This document shows positions 24,264-32,363 of a stretch of DNA of 36,400 nt, piece after piece. Below the pieces are notes generated by a model, which worked only from the letters and a program-made list of their open reading frames with translations, ran no database searches and was not told where the DNA came from. Origin of the DNA: TWA4 sp034086685 (lineage in GTDB: Bacteria > Bacillota > Clostridia > Lachnospirales > Lachnospiraceae); contig JAXDZY010000115.1 in the NCBI GenBank assembly GCA_034086685.1, positions 1-36,400 of the forward strand, written 5' to 3'. Within the stretch, counting starts at the first letter, position 1, and each line of letters opens with the position of its first letter. Position numbers and translations under genes: made by a program.

Positions 24264-24356
24264 GAATGCGGGCTGTCTGAAAGAGAATACAGACAGAATC
24301 AGGGCGATGGAATTGCCGAAGACAGTGAAGTTATCAGAAAGAGAAAGAAAACAGAT

Positions 24357-24941
24357 ATGAGCAGGATATTTTATCTCATGGGAAAAAGTGCTTCCGGGAA
24401 AGACAGTGTGTATCGGGAGCTGATGAAAAAATTCCCTTTTGAGAAAATTATTATGTATACAACGAGGCCCATGCGGCAGGATGAAAAGAACGGTGTACAG
24501 TATTATTTTACTGATGAGTCGGAATATCAGAAGTTTCTGGAGGATGGGAAGGTGATTGAATCCCGCTGTTATCAGACAGTGCACGGACCGTGGATTTATT
24601 ATACGGTTGATGACGGAAAAGTTCAGCGGGAAGGAAAGGAGCAGTATCTGGTTATCGGAACGCTGGAGTCCTACGAAAAGATGAAGAATTATTACGGCGG
24701 GGATATGCTGGTTCCTGTTTATCTGGAGGTGGAAGACGGGCTGCGTCTTGAACGGGCTCTAAACAGAGAGAAGATACAATCTGTGCCCAGATACAGTGAG
24801 ATGTGCCGGCGTTATCTGGCTGATGAAAAGGATTTTTCGGAAGAGAGGCTGAAGGCGGCGGGAATCGAAAAAAGATTTTCAAATGAGTGTATGGAGCAGT
24901 GTGTGGAAGAAATTACAGAATATATAAGGAGGATATGGTAA
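24357..24941 (+). CDS. Divergent guanylate-kinase-like P-loop protein
   Basis: A 194-residue protein of the guanylate kinase fold. The P-loop is GKSASGKD (9-16), a variant of the usual GPSGAGKS. The GMP-site region TTRPMRQDEKNGVQYYF follows the canonical TTRxxRxGExxGxxYxF pattern. The usual HGNYYGT segment is altered to HGPWIYYTVDDG, so GMP handling may differ or be lost. I call it guanylate-kinase-like; the housekeeping Gmk is probably elsewhere. The ribosome site is weak (GAGAAAG). Its TAA overlaps the next start by one base, so it is co-translated with the FmdE protein. In Bacillus the thymidylate kinase gene tmk holds this chromosomal position next to yaaO and holB. Confidence 0.75.
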   Translation: MSRIFYLMGKSASGKDSVYRELMKKFPFEKIIMYTTRPMRQDEKNGVQYYFTDESEYQKFLEDGKVIESRCYQTVHGPWIYYTVDDGKVQREGKEQYLVIGTLESYEKMKNYYGGDMLVPVYLEVEDGLRLERALNREKIQSVPRYSEMCRRYLADEKDFSEERLKAAGIEKRFSNECMEQCVEEITEYIRRIW

Positions 24942-25324
24942 TGGATCAGGAATTATGGAAAAAAACAGTGGAAAAACACGGTCATGAATGTCCGGGTGTG
25001 GCATTCGGGTTCCGGATTGGAGAGGAAGTTATGAAGATTTTCGGTAAGGATGAGCAGATTAATTGTGTAACATCCGTGAAAAACTGTGCGGTGGACGGAG
25101 TCTGCTGTGTTACGGGTCTGTCTGTGGAGGATGGTTCTCTGAGGTTTGATTCTTCTGTGGACGGTTTTCTTTTTTATGCAGTGGATGATGAGGAAGGATG
25201 GCTTTTCAGGGCCAAAAAACTGGAGGTAGCAAAAGAAGCCGATCCGGTGATGCTGATTCTGGCGGCAAACCGGGATATGCTGTTTGATATTGAACCGTGC
25301 GATCCACCGGTTGCGGAATCCTGA
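24941..25324 (+). CDS. FmdE-domain protein
   Basis: A 127-residue protein of the FmdE family (named for formylmethanofuran dehydrogenase subunit E, though most bacterial members have no such complex). The metal-site motif HGHECPG (13-19) lies near the N-terminus and is followed by GFRIGEEVM. Two more Cys pairs, NCAVDGVCC (about residues 49-57), complete a likely metal-binding set. Function is not established. Its ATG overlaps the kinase stop (TAATG) and is preceded by AAGGAGG 8 bases upstream; a GTA-separated ATG 6 bases earlier is too near the site. It is followed by the decarboxylase gene after 62 bases. Confidence 0.75.
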   Translation: MDQELWKKTVEKHGHECPGVAFGFRIGEEVMKIFGKDEQINCVTSVKNCAVDGVCCVTGLSVEDGSLRFDSSVDGFLFYAVDDEEGWLFRAKKLEVAKEADPVMLILAANRDMLFDIEPCDPPVAES

Positions 25325-25386
25325 AAAGAGATCTGCAGCAGGGAAAGAAGTTGGAATGAAGATATGAAAAGAAAGAGGGCTTATTA

Positions 25387-26979
25387 TTGGATAGCATGAA
25401 GGAAAATAACAGAGAACCGGTGCGGGATTCTGAAGCGCTGTATGGACGGTTGAAGCAGTACGCGGATTCGGACTTTTATCCCTGGCATATGCCGGGACAC
25501 AAACGCAGGCTGGTGGAATTTGATAATCCGTTTTCCATTGATATTACAGAAATCGAAGGTTTTGATGATCTGCATCATCCGGAGGGAATCCTTAAAGAAG
25601 CCATGGAGAAAGCTGCGGCAGCATACGGGGCGGAGAAAACATATTTTCTGGTAAATGGTTCCTCCTGCGGCATCCTGGCGGCGGTTTCGGCGGCAGTGAA
25701 GCCGGGAGAGAAGCTTCTGATGGCAAGAAACTGCCATAAATCTGCCTATCATGGGGCGTTTCTCCAGCAGGCTCAGGTTACTTACGTGTACCCGGAGCTG
25801 GAAGAGGAAGGATTTTACGGAGCACTGTCTCCGGAGGTTGTGGAGCAGGCGCTGGATGAAGATGATGAAATCCGGGCGGTGATTATGGTATCACCGGGAT
25901 ATGAAGGAGTCGTTTCCGATGTGGCAGCTATTGCCGGAATTGTTCATGCTCATGGATGCACACTGATTGTAGATGAAGCCCATGGAGCTCATCTGCCTTT
26001 TGCAAAGGCCTGCGGGCTGGATTTTCCGGCATCAGCGTTGGAAAAAGGGGCAGATGTGGTGATTCAGAGTCTTCATAAAACGCTTCCTTCTCTGACGCAG
26101 ACGGCCCTTCTGCATCTGGGAAGAGGCGGCAGCCGCCGGATAAGGCCGGAGACACTGGAGCTGTACCTGCGGATTTATCAGAGCTCCAGTCCCTCTTATA
26201 TTTTCATGGCAAGTATTGATCACTGTATCCGCCTTATGGCAGGGGAGCAGGGAAAAAAACTGATGAAAGAATATGCAGAGAATCTGAAGACTGTCCGTAT
26301 AAAACTCAGGAAAGAACTGCATGTTCTGTGCCTTTATGAGCCCGCACCGTTACATGAATCGCTTCTCCCGCAGGAGCCGGCGGTTTCTCAGACAGAGGAG
26401 TGTTTTTATGATCCTTCCAAATTTGTTATTATAACCGATCAGAAGCAAACGGCAGATGGTTCCTGGCTGGCCGACACACTGAGAAAATGTTATCACCTGG
26501 AACCGGAGATGAATACGGACAGATATGTGATTCTGATGTCTTCTCCTGCGGATACGAAAGAGGGATTTGACCGTCTGGCAAAAGCATTGAAGGAGATTGA
26601 TCACATGCTGGAAGTACAGTTGGAAAAGGATGGATGCAAAGAGGAACTGCAGTGTGTTTTTTCTGACTGTGCCGCAGCCTGCAGTATACTTTCTGCTGCA
26701 CTTCCCTGTAATGCCCCCCAAGCGGTTATGAATTCCTCCTGCGCGGTGACTGCGCCCGGAGAGTGGGTTCTGCTTTCCCGGGCAGAGGGAAGAATCTGCC
26801 ATGATTATATATATATTTATCCGCCGGGCATCCCGCTGCTGGTTCCCGGAGAGCGGATTGAAAAACAGCATACAGAGCTGATCCGGACATGGCAGAATCA
26901 CGGGCTGGAAGTTCATGGAATCAAGGCTGAAGGGCCTGAAAAGTCGGATGACAGTGAGATTTTGTGTATTTGCCCATAG
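25387..26979 (+). CDS. Orn/Lys/Arg decarboxylase family PLP protein (YaaO/SpeA-like)
   Basis: A 530-residue fold-type I PLP enzyme of the Orn/Lys/Arg decarboxylase family. The N-terminal motif HMPGHKRR and the GFDDLHHP segment are typical, VNGSSCGI marks the cofactor phosphate region, D196 in DEAHGAH contacts the pyridine nitrogen, and the Schiff-base lysine is K231 in SLHKTLPS. It corresponds to Bacillus YaaO/SpeA, though the substrate (arginine, lysine or ornithine) cannot be told. The start is TTG at 25387, 8 bases after AGAGG; the ATG 9 bases on is possible but worse spaced. The C-terminal 130 residues form the small domain. Gene order with holB mirrors the Bacillus yaaO region. Confidence 0.85.
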   Translation: MDSMKENNREPVRDSEALYGRLKQYADSDFYPWHMPGHKRRLVEFDNPFSIDITEIEGFDDLHHPEGILKEAMEKAAAAYGAEKTYFLVNGSSCGILAAVSAAVKPGEKLLMARNCHKSAYHGAFLQQAQVTYVYPELEEEGFYGALSPEVVEQALDEDDEIRAVIMVSPGYEGVVSDVAAIAGIVHAHGCTLIVDEAHGAHLPFAKACGLDFPASALEKGADVVIQSLHKTLPSLTQTALLHLGRGGSRRIRPETLELYLRIYQSSSPSYIFMASIDHCIRLMAGEQGKKLMKEYAENLKTVRIKLRKELHVLCLYEPAPLHESLLPQEPAVSQTEECFYDPSKFVIITDQKQTADGSWLADTLRKCYHLEPEMNTDRYVILMSSPADTKEGFDRLAKALKEIDHMLEVQLEKDGCKEELQCVFSDCAAACSILSAALPCNAPQAVMNSSCAVTAPGEWVLLSRAEGRICHDYIYIYPPGIPLLVPGERIEKQHTELIRTWQNHGLEVHGIKAEGPEKSDDSEILCICP

Positions 26980-27008
26980 TTGCCATTTGTTAAGAATTAT
27001 GATATAAC
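26980..27008 (+). promoter_or_regulatory. Promoter of the holB operon
   Basis: TTGCCA (26980-26985), 17 bases, TATAAC (27003-27008), with TG one base upstream of the -10 (extended -10). It lies directly after the decarboxylase stop codon and drives holB-ricT-trmN-rsmI. Confidence 0.65.
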
Positions 27009-27043
27009 TTAGTTTGGACGTACAGGAGCAGGAGGAAGAACGT

Positions 27044-28018
27044 ATGTCAGGATTTTCTCATATTACAGGACATGAACAGCTGGTTTCGTATTTTCTCCGT
27101 TCCCTGGAAAACGGCAATATTTCCCATGCATATATTCTGTCAGGTGAGGATGGCATGGGGAAGATGACACTTGCAAGAGCATTTGCCATGTCTCTGCTTT
27201 GCAGGACACATGATGCATGCGGCTGCTGTCCGTCCTGTCTTCAGTTTGCTTCTGATAATCATCCCGATATGATTTATGTGCAGCATGAGAAGGAGAACAG
27301 CATCGGTGTGGATGACATCCGGGAACAGGTGGCAGCGGATACGGAGATTCGTCCGTATAATGGGGGCTATAAGATTTACATTATCGATGAAGCTGAGAAG
27401 ATGACTGCAGCTGCCCAGAACGCGCTGCTTAAAACAATTGAAGAGCCGCCGGAGTACGTGGTAATCATGCTTCTTTCCAGTCATGAGGAAAGCTTTTTAC
27501 AGACGATCCTGTCACGGTGTATCACACTGAGATTGAGACCGCTTCATGACCGTACTGTCACAGATTATCTGGTACAGAAGTACGGAATGGGACAACATCA
27601 GGCCGGTATATGTGCAGCCTTTGCCAGAGGCAATCTGGGCAGGGCAATTACGCTGGCAGATTCAGAGAGGTTTATGGAAATGCACGGAAAAACAATTGAA
27701 ATTCTGAAAAGTATATATGACAAACCGTTATATCAGTTGTTGGATGAGTTAAAAGAACAGAAGGATGAAATTAACGAAGTTCTGGATACGATGAAATTAT
27801 GGTATCGTGATGTTGTGGTTTTTAAGGCAACTCAGGACAGCAATCTGTTGATTTTTAAAGAAGAGCAGCAGACGATCAAGAAGATGGCGGATCACAGCAG
27901 CTTTAACGGGCTGGATGAGATTCAGAATGCCATTGACAGGGCACAGGCCCGTCTGAAAGCCAATGTCGGGTTTGATCTGGTTGCGGAGCTTCTTTTGCTG
28001 ACTCTTCAGGAAAACTGA
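27044..28018 (+). CDS. holB: DNA polymerase III delta' subunit
   Basis: A 324-residue clamp-loader subunit. The AAA+ Walker A is GEDGMGKMT (34-42), the zinc-binding module has Cys at about 53, 59, 62 and 65 (CGCCPSC), and the DEAEKMTAAAQNALLKTIEEPP motif is the DnaX/HolB hallmark. The LSRCITLRL segment is also conserved. The variant Walker A fits the catalytically inactive delta' rather than DnaX, and the length fits HolB. The start is at MSGFSHITG, 8 bases after AGGAGG. It is the first gene of the operon and 20 bases precede ricT. Confidence 0.93.
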   Translation: MSGFSHITGHEQLVSYFLRSLENGNISHAYILSGEDGMGKMTLARAFAMSLLCRTHDACGCCPSCLQFASDNHPDMIYVQHEKENSIGVDDIREQVAADTEIRPYNGGYKIYIIDEAEKMTAAAQNALLKTIEEPPEYVVIMLLSSHEESFLQTILSRCITLRLRPLHDRTVTDYLVQKYGMGQHQAGICAAFARGNLGRAITLADSERFMEMHGKTIEILKSIYDKPLYQLLDELKEQKDEINEVLDTMKLWYRDVVVFKATQDSNLLIFKEEQQTIKKMADHSSFNGLDEIQNAIDRAQARLKANVGFDLVAELLLLTLQEN

Positions 28019-28038
28019 GAGTTTGAAGGAGTTTTTAT

Positions 28039-28956
28039 ATGATAAAAGTAATTGGAGTCAGATTCCGTACTGCAGGCAAGATCTATTATTTTGATCCGGT
28101 TGATCTCAATATCGAAAAGGATGATAATGTTATTGTGGAGACTGCCCGCGGAGTGGAATATGGAAAAGTTGTTCAGGGAATCCGTCAGGTGGATGAAGAA
28201 ACAGTAGTTCAGCCCCTGAAACCGGTAATACGTGTGGCAACTGCCCAGGATGATGCCATTGAGGCGGCCAATAAGGAAAAAGAAAAGGAAGCCTTTAAAA
28301 TCTGCCTGGAAAAGATTCAAAAGCATAAGCTTGAAATGAAGCTGGTGGATGCGGAATACACATTTGATAATAATAAGGTGCTGTTTTATTTTACAGCGGA
28401 TGGAAGAATTGACTTCCGTGAACTGGTAAAAGATCTGGCCAGCGTGTTTAAGACAAGAATTGAACTGCGTCAGATCGGTGTCAGAGATGAGACCAAGATA
28501 CTGGGCGGCATCGGGTGCTGCGGACGTGTGCTGTGCTGCCACACCCATCTGCCGGAATTCGTACCGGTAAGTATAAAGATGGCAAAAGAACAGAATCTGT
28601 CCCTGAATCCTTCAAAGATCAGCGGATGCTGCGGACGTCTTATGTGCTGTCTGAAAAATGAAGAAGAGACTTATGAATACCTGAACAGCCGTCTGCCCGA
28701 TGTGGGAGATACGGTGACCACGCCGGAAGGAATCAAAGGCGAAGTGCACAGTGTGAATGTGCTGCGTCAGCGTGTAAAGGTAATCGTAGTAGTTGATAAA
28801 GACGATAAAGAAATACGTGAATACAAAGTGGAGGAGTTGAAATTCAGGCCCCGCCGCAGAAAGAATAATTCCAGTGTGGAGGATCGCGAGACAGAAAAAG
28901 AACTGAAAGCACTGGAGGCAATGGAACGCAGAGAGAGGAATAACAAGTTATCATGA
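28039..28956 (+). CDS. ricT: RicT (YaaT), PSP1-domain protein
   Basis: A 305-residue PSP1 protein. The Cys motifs CCGRVLCCHTH and CCGRLMCC are the family hallmark; with RicA and RicF the Bacillus protein forms a complex that carries [4Fe-4S] clusters and promotes RNase Y cleavage, competence and sporulation. The N-terminal half is the PSP1 domain and the C-terminal tail is charged with a short Arg/Lys-Glu stretch. A GAAGGAG site precedes the ATG. It ends with a four-base overlap (ATGA) with the next gene. RicA and RicF genes are not in the window. Confidence 0.93.
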   Translation: MIKVIGVRFRTAGKIYYFDPVDLNIEKDDNVIVETARGVEYGKVVQGIRQVDEETVVQPLKPVIRVATAQDDAIEAANKEKEKEAFKICLEKIQKHKLEMKLVDAEYTFDNNKVLFYFTADGRIDFRELVKDLASVFKTRIELRQIGVRDETKILGGIGCCGRVLCCHTHLPEFVPVSIKMAKEQNLSLNPSKISGCCGRLMCCLKNEEETYEYLNSRLPDVGDTVTTPEGIKGEVHSVNVLRQRVKVIVVVDKDDKEIREYKVEELKFRPRRRKNNSSVEDRETEKELKALEAMERRERNNKLS

Positions 28957-29696
28957 CGGAACCGGTTATTTATCCTTATGAGCGCGTGGATGACCTGCAG
29001 CGTAAGGGATATCGGATCATTCAGAACCCGGACTGGTTCTGTTTCGGGATGGATGCGGTGCTGCTTGCTGCTTTTGCAGCAGTAAAACCCGGTGAAAGAG
29101 TTCTGGATATGTGTACCGGAACAGGTGTGATTCCCATTCTTCTGGAAGCCAGAACCGCAGGCAGCCATTTTACCGGTATGGAGATCCAGCAGCCGGTGGC
29201 GGAGATGGCGTGCCGAAGTGTGGCACTGAATCATCTGGGAGAGAAGGTATCCATTGTAAACGGCGATATAAAGGAGGCTTCTTCCGTTTTCGGAAGGGCT
29301 TCTTTTGATGTCATCACCTGTAATCCGCCTTACATGAATAATCAGCATGGCCTGCAGAATCCGTCTGCGCCCAAAGCCATAGCACGCCACGAACTGCTCT
29401 GCACATTTGAGGATGTGGCCAGGGAAGCGGCTGCCTGCCTTCGGCCCGGAGGACGCTTCTATGTGGTGCATCGTCCCAGACGTTTTATGGATCTGATGGA
29501 AATCCTGCGCTCATATAAGCTGGAACCCAAACGCATGCGTTTTGTACATCCGTTTGCGGACAGAGAAGCCAATATGGTGCTGATTGAGGCATTTCGCGGC
29601 GGAGGGGTTCAGATGCACGTGGAATCGCCGCTGATTATTTATAAAGATGTAAATGTATATACAGATGAAGTGCGGCGTTTGTATGATACGGAATAA
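28953..29696 (+). CDS. tRNA1(Val) (adenine37-N6)-methyltransferase family (TrmN6/YabB)
   Basis: A 247-residue class I methyltransferase of the TrmN6/YfiC family, corresponding to Bacillus YabB at the same place. The SAM-binding motif VLDMCTGTGVIPILL and the amino-methyltransferase motif NPPYMNNQ are visible. The start overlaps ricT by four bases, indicating coupling. Substrate tRNA is inferred from the family and could be another nucleic acid adenine. Confidence 0.87.
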   Translation: MTEPVIYPYERVDDLQRKGYRIIQNPDWFCFGMDAVLLAAFAAVKPGERVLDMCTGTGVIPILLEARTAGSHFTGMEIQQPVAEMACRSVALNHLGEKVSIVNGDIKEASSVFGRASFDVITCNPPYMNNQHGLQNPSAPKAIARHELLCTFEDVAREAAACLRPGGRFYVVHRPRRFMDLMEILRSYKLEPKRMRFVHPFADREANMVLIEAFRGGGVQMHVESPLIIYKDVNVYTDEVRRLYDTE

Positions 29697-29726
29697 TGCA
29701 ATATGGAATCTGAAGGGGGGAAATCC

Positions 29727-30563
29727 ATGCTGTACCTATGCGCAACACCCATCGGCAATCTGGAGGACATTACCATGCGTGTTCTGAACACACTGAAAAG
29801 TGTGGATCTGATTGCTGCGGAAGATACCCGTCACAGTATTAAGCTTCTGAATCATTTTGATATCAGAACACCTATGACCAGTTATCACGAATATAATAAA
29901 GTGGAAAAGGCGAGGCAGCTGGTGGAGCTTATGCGGCAGGGGAAAGAGATCGCTCTTGTGACAGATGCCGGAACACCGGGGATTTCTGATCCGGGAGAGG
30001 AACTGGTGCGTCAGTGTTATGAGGCCGGAATTCCGGTGACTGCTCTGCCGGGGCCTGCAGCCTGCATCACTGCGCTGATTCAGTCGGGACTTCCCACCAG
30101 AAGATTCTGTTTTGAGGCCTTTTTGCCGGCTGATAAAAAAGAACGTGCTCAGGTTCTGGAGGAACTGGTCACAGAAACACGGACGATTATTATTTATGAG
30201 GCTCCTCATCATCTGGTTAAGACGCTTACGGAGCTGAAAGAGGTTCTCGGAGGAAGCCGAAGACTGAATCTGTGCCGTGAACTGACCAAGCATTATGAAG
30301 AGAAATGGCTCACCACCATTGATGAGGCTCTGACCGGCCTTGGGGAAAATGGTCCCCGCGGTGAATATGTACTGGTTATTGAGGGGCGGAGTGCGGCTTC
30401 TCTGAAAAAGGAAAAGATTGCTTCTTTTGAGGAGATGTCGGTGCAGGAACATATGGACATGTATCTGTCCCAGGGAATTGACCGGAAGGAAGCCATGAAA
30501 AAAGTGGCAAAAGACAGAGGTGTATCCAAAAGAGATATCTATCAGGAACTGCTGAAACAGTAA
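29727..30563 (+). CDS. rsmI: 16S rRNA (cytidine1402-2'-O)-methyltransferase
   Basis: A 278-residue tetrapyrrole-methylase-fold enzyme that methylates C1402 of 16S rRNA. The N-terminus LYLCATPIGNLEDIT, the EDTRHS motif, the SYHEYN segment and the TDAGTPGISDPGEELV loop are hallmarks of RsmI/YabC. The start was set at the ATG after AAGGGGGG (spacing 6); the upstream in-frame ATG is before that site. YazA (GIY-YIG) that separates yabB and yabC in Bacillus is absent here. It is followed by a bidirectional terminator shared with the convergent abrB-like gene. Confidence 0.93.
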   Translation: MLYLCATPIGNLEDITMRVLNTLKSVDLIAAEDTRHSIKLLNHFDIRTPMTSYHEYNKVEKARQLVELMRQGKEIALVTDAGTPGISDPGEELVRQCYEAGIPVTALPGPAACITALIQSGLPTRRFCFEAFLPADKKERAQVLEELVTETRTIIIYEAPHHLVKTLTELKEVLGGSRRLNLCRELTKHYEEKWLTTIDEALTGLGENGPRGEYVLVIEGRSAASLKKEKIASFEEMSVQEHMDMYLSQGIDRKEAMKKVAKDRGVSKRDIYQELLKQ

Positions 30564-30591
30564 TTTCCTGACCGGCTATAGAATAAAGCAT

Positions 30592-30624
30592 AAAAAAGAA
30601 CCCCTTGTGCAGGGATTCTTTTTT
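30592..30624. terminator. Convergent rsmI/abrB terminator
   Basis: AAAAAAGAA plus CCCT pairs with AGGG plus TTCTTTTTT around a TGTGC loop. The A-run and T-run on either side make it bidirectional, serving both the plus-strand rsmI operon and the minus-strand abrB gene. Confidence 0.85.
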
Positions 30625-30645
30625 ATGTCAGCGATACACCTTTGA

Positions 30646-30909
30646 TTATTCCTGGATTGTGAAACCGGCCAGTTGAGCCAGTTCTTTTATTGTTTCACGG
30701 GAAACGGGTTTACCCATGTACTCGATGAGGTCCTCTTTGGAACCTGTAAAGACATCACAGTCACAGTGCTTGGTTAAAATGATCCGGTCTCCCTCGACGG
30801 ATATTTCCAGTGAATCTTTTTCGTCCAGCTGTAAATTGCGTCGTAATTCAATGGGAATGGTAATCCGGCCCAGTTCATCAAGTCTTCTGATAACACCAGT
30901 GCTTTTCAT
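30646..30909 (-). CDS. abrB: AbrB-family transition-state regulator
   Basis: An 87-residue DNA-binding protein. The swapped-hairpin N-terminal domain MKSTGVIRRLDELGRITIPIELRRNL is the AbrB/SpoVT hallmark, and the C-terminal half (about 50-87) is a multimerisation segment. In Bacillus, AbrB represses stationary-phase genes; the target set here is unknown. AGGAGG precedes the ATG by 4 to 5 bases. The gene is convergent with rsmI, exactly as abrB and yabC are in Bacillus, so orthology is likely. It has its own promoter at 31030-31058 and a long 5' UTR with a perfect palindrome. Confidence 0.9.
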   Translation of the reverse strand: MKSTGVIRRLDELGRITIPIELRRNLQLDEKDSLEISVEGDRIILTKHCDCDVFTGSKEDLIEYMGKPVSRETIKELAQLAGFTIQE

Positions 30910-30968
30910 AATGCCTCCTGTTGCGTAGTGAATACTTACCTCTGCGGGGCAAAAGAATATGAGATAAA

Positions 30969-30982
30969 CTTTTGGCCAAAAG
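30969..30982. promoter_or_regulatory. Perfect 14-bp palindrome in the abrB leader
   Basis: CTTTTGGCCAAAAG is fully palindromic and lies about 60 bases upstream of the abrB ATG, inside the predicted 5' UTR. It is a candidate operator for AbrB itself or another regulator, or a short RNA hairpin with no loop; no test is possible here. Confidence 0.4.
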
Positions 30983-31029
30983 GAGCTTTCAGTGAAATAG
31001 TTTCATTTAAAAAAATAGAACTAAGCATA

Positions 31030-31058
31030 ATCTTAACGTAATTAACCTGTTATGTCAA
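31030..31058 (-). promoter_or_regulatory. abrB promoter
   Basis: On the minus strand, -35 TTGACA (31053-31058) and -10 TAAGAT (31030-31035) are 17 bases apart. The predicted start near 31023 leaves a leader of about 114 bases. The AT-rich stretch 31060-31140 between this and the next promoter shows nothing else clear. Confidence 0.7.
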
Positions 31059-31177
31059 TTGTTTTAGGCGTATAAATTTAAAAAATTAGAGATATAATAT
31101 ATTTTTTTAAACTATATTGATAGTTTTTTCGGAGATTTAATTGTCGTTCATTGTGAGTGATCGGACCAATCTTTCTC

Positions 31178-31206
31178 TTGCATGGCATAATCGGTTGGTA
31201 TATAAT
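31178..31206 (+). promoter_or_regulatory. Promoter of the coiled-coil membrane protein gene
   Basis: TTGCAT (31178-31183), 17 bases, TATAAT (31201-31206). The start near 31213 places the transcription start downstream of the most 5' in-frame codons, which forces a later translation start. Confidence 0.7.
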
Positions 31207-31242
31207 TTTTCTATATACGAAATATGGAAAGAAGGGATTTTT

Positions 31243-32340
31243 CTGGACAAACAGGAGTCAATTTCATATATCAGACAGGTTCTGGACAAACAGGAACATC
31301 TTCAGGAACTCAATCAGGCGGCACAGGATATTTCAGAGTCGCTTGATAAAGCACAAAGAGCTCTGGAAACTTATAAAACCAGAATTTCGGAAGAGTCTGC
31401 GCAGATTGTCAGAAAAGAGCGGACTGCGCTGGAAAACCGTCTGGAAAAGGGCGTACAGGCTGCCGCACGCCGGGTGGAACAGGCGGAAAAGAAACGTACC
31501 CAGGAAAAGGAAAAGCAGAAAAAAAATCATGCGGCGGATGCAACTCAGGAATACAGAGAACAGATCCGTCAGGCGAGGAAAGAGATTAAAGAAGATATTA
31601 AAAGGGATAGGATTCCCTTCTACTGCAACAGCAGAGTATGGTTTTCTTTGTTTATGCCGGCATTTCTATCGGATTATCTGTTCCTTGCAGTTACCTGGCT
31701 GGCTTCTGCCATAGGACTTCCGGCGCTTATCTATGCCCTGCTGCCGAAGCATCAGGTGTGGCAGTTCTACATTTTATTTCCGTTATTTGTAGTAGCAACA
31801 ATTGTATTATATATAGAAATATCAAGAAGAACCAGAAGAAAATACACAGAAACCCTGAAAGTATGCCGCGGGAAGATGAATCTGATTCACGATTTGAAAA
31901 AAAATATCAGAAAGACGGAAAAAAAGATTCATAAAAGCGATGATGAAAGTCCGTATGAACTTAAGGAACTGGATGAAAATATCAGGCGCGCCCGCAGGGA
32001 GCTGGAAGCGGCCCGTAATAATCAGGCTGACGGACTGAGAGAATTTGAACAGCATACCCGTCTGGATATTATTGAGGAATTCCGCGTAAAATCTCAGGAA
32101 AAGCTGGAGGAACTGGCGGCAGGGATCGACCAGCTGACCAGACAGAAGAATCTGACCATGGAGATGGCATCGGAACTGCAGCTGGAACTGGTTGACAGCT
32201 GTGAGGATCGGCTGGGTGCGGAAAATATGAATGAAAACAGACTGAGACAGCTTCTGAAGCTTCTGGAAAGCGGCAGTGCAGATACACTGGAGGAAGCCGT
32301 GGAAATTCTGAAAACCGGAGTAATGCCGGAGAAGCAGTGA
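31243..32340 (+). CDS. Coiled-coil membrane protein of unknown function
   Basis: No family recognised. From the chosen start it has 365 residues: an N-terminal helical, Glu/Lys/Gln-rich coiled coil (about 1-130), two adjacent membrane segments (about 140-190, around FLAVTWLASAIGLPALIYAL and FYILFPLFVVATIVLYIEI), then a second long coiled coil (about 190-345) and a short C-terminal helix. The membrane hairpin in the middle puts both coiled coils on the same side. The promoter is at 31178-31206, so the frame's upstream codons are untranslated. The best ribosome site, GAAGGG, is 7 bases before CTG at 31243, so CTG is the proposed start; no in-frame ATG exists near. It is adjacent to abrB on the opposite strand but not part of the same unit. 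Confidence 0.55.
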   Translation: MDKQESISYIRQVLDKQEHLQELNQAAQDISESLDKAQRALETYKTRISEESAQIVRKERTALENRLEKGVQAAARRVEQAEKKRTQEKEKQKKNHAADATQEYREQIRQARKEIKEDIKRDRIPFYCNSRVWFSLFMPAFLSDYLFLAVTWLASAIGLPALIYALLPKHQVWQFYILFPLFVVATIVLYIEISRRTRRKYTETLKVCRGKMNLIHDLKKNIRKTEKKIHKSDDESPYELKELDENIRRARRELEAARNNQADGLREFEQHTRLDIIEEFRVKSQEKLEELAAGIDQLTRQKNLTMEMASELQLELVDSCEDRLGAENMNENRLRQLLKLLESGSADTLEEAVEILKTGVMPEKQ

Positions 32341-32351
32341 TACTTCTCCGG
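32326..32351. terminator. Hairpin at the convergent gene end
   Basis: CCGGAGAAG (32326-32334) and CTTCTCCGG (32343-32351) are perfectly complementary around an 8-base loop containing the stop codon of the coiled-coil gene. A T-run is lacking, so its strength as a terminator is unclear. It lies between convergent genes. Confidence 0.45.
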
Positions 32352-32363
32352 GCAATCAGAGTA

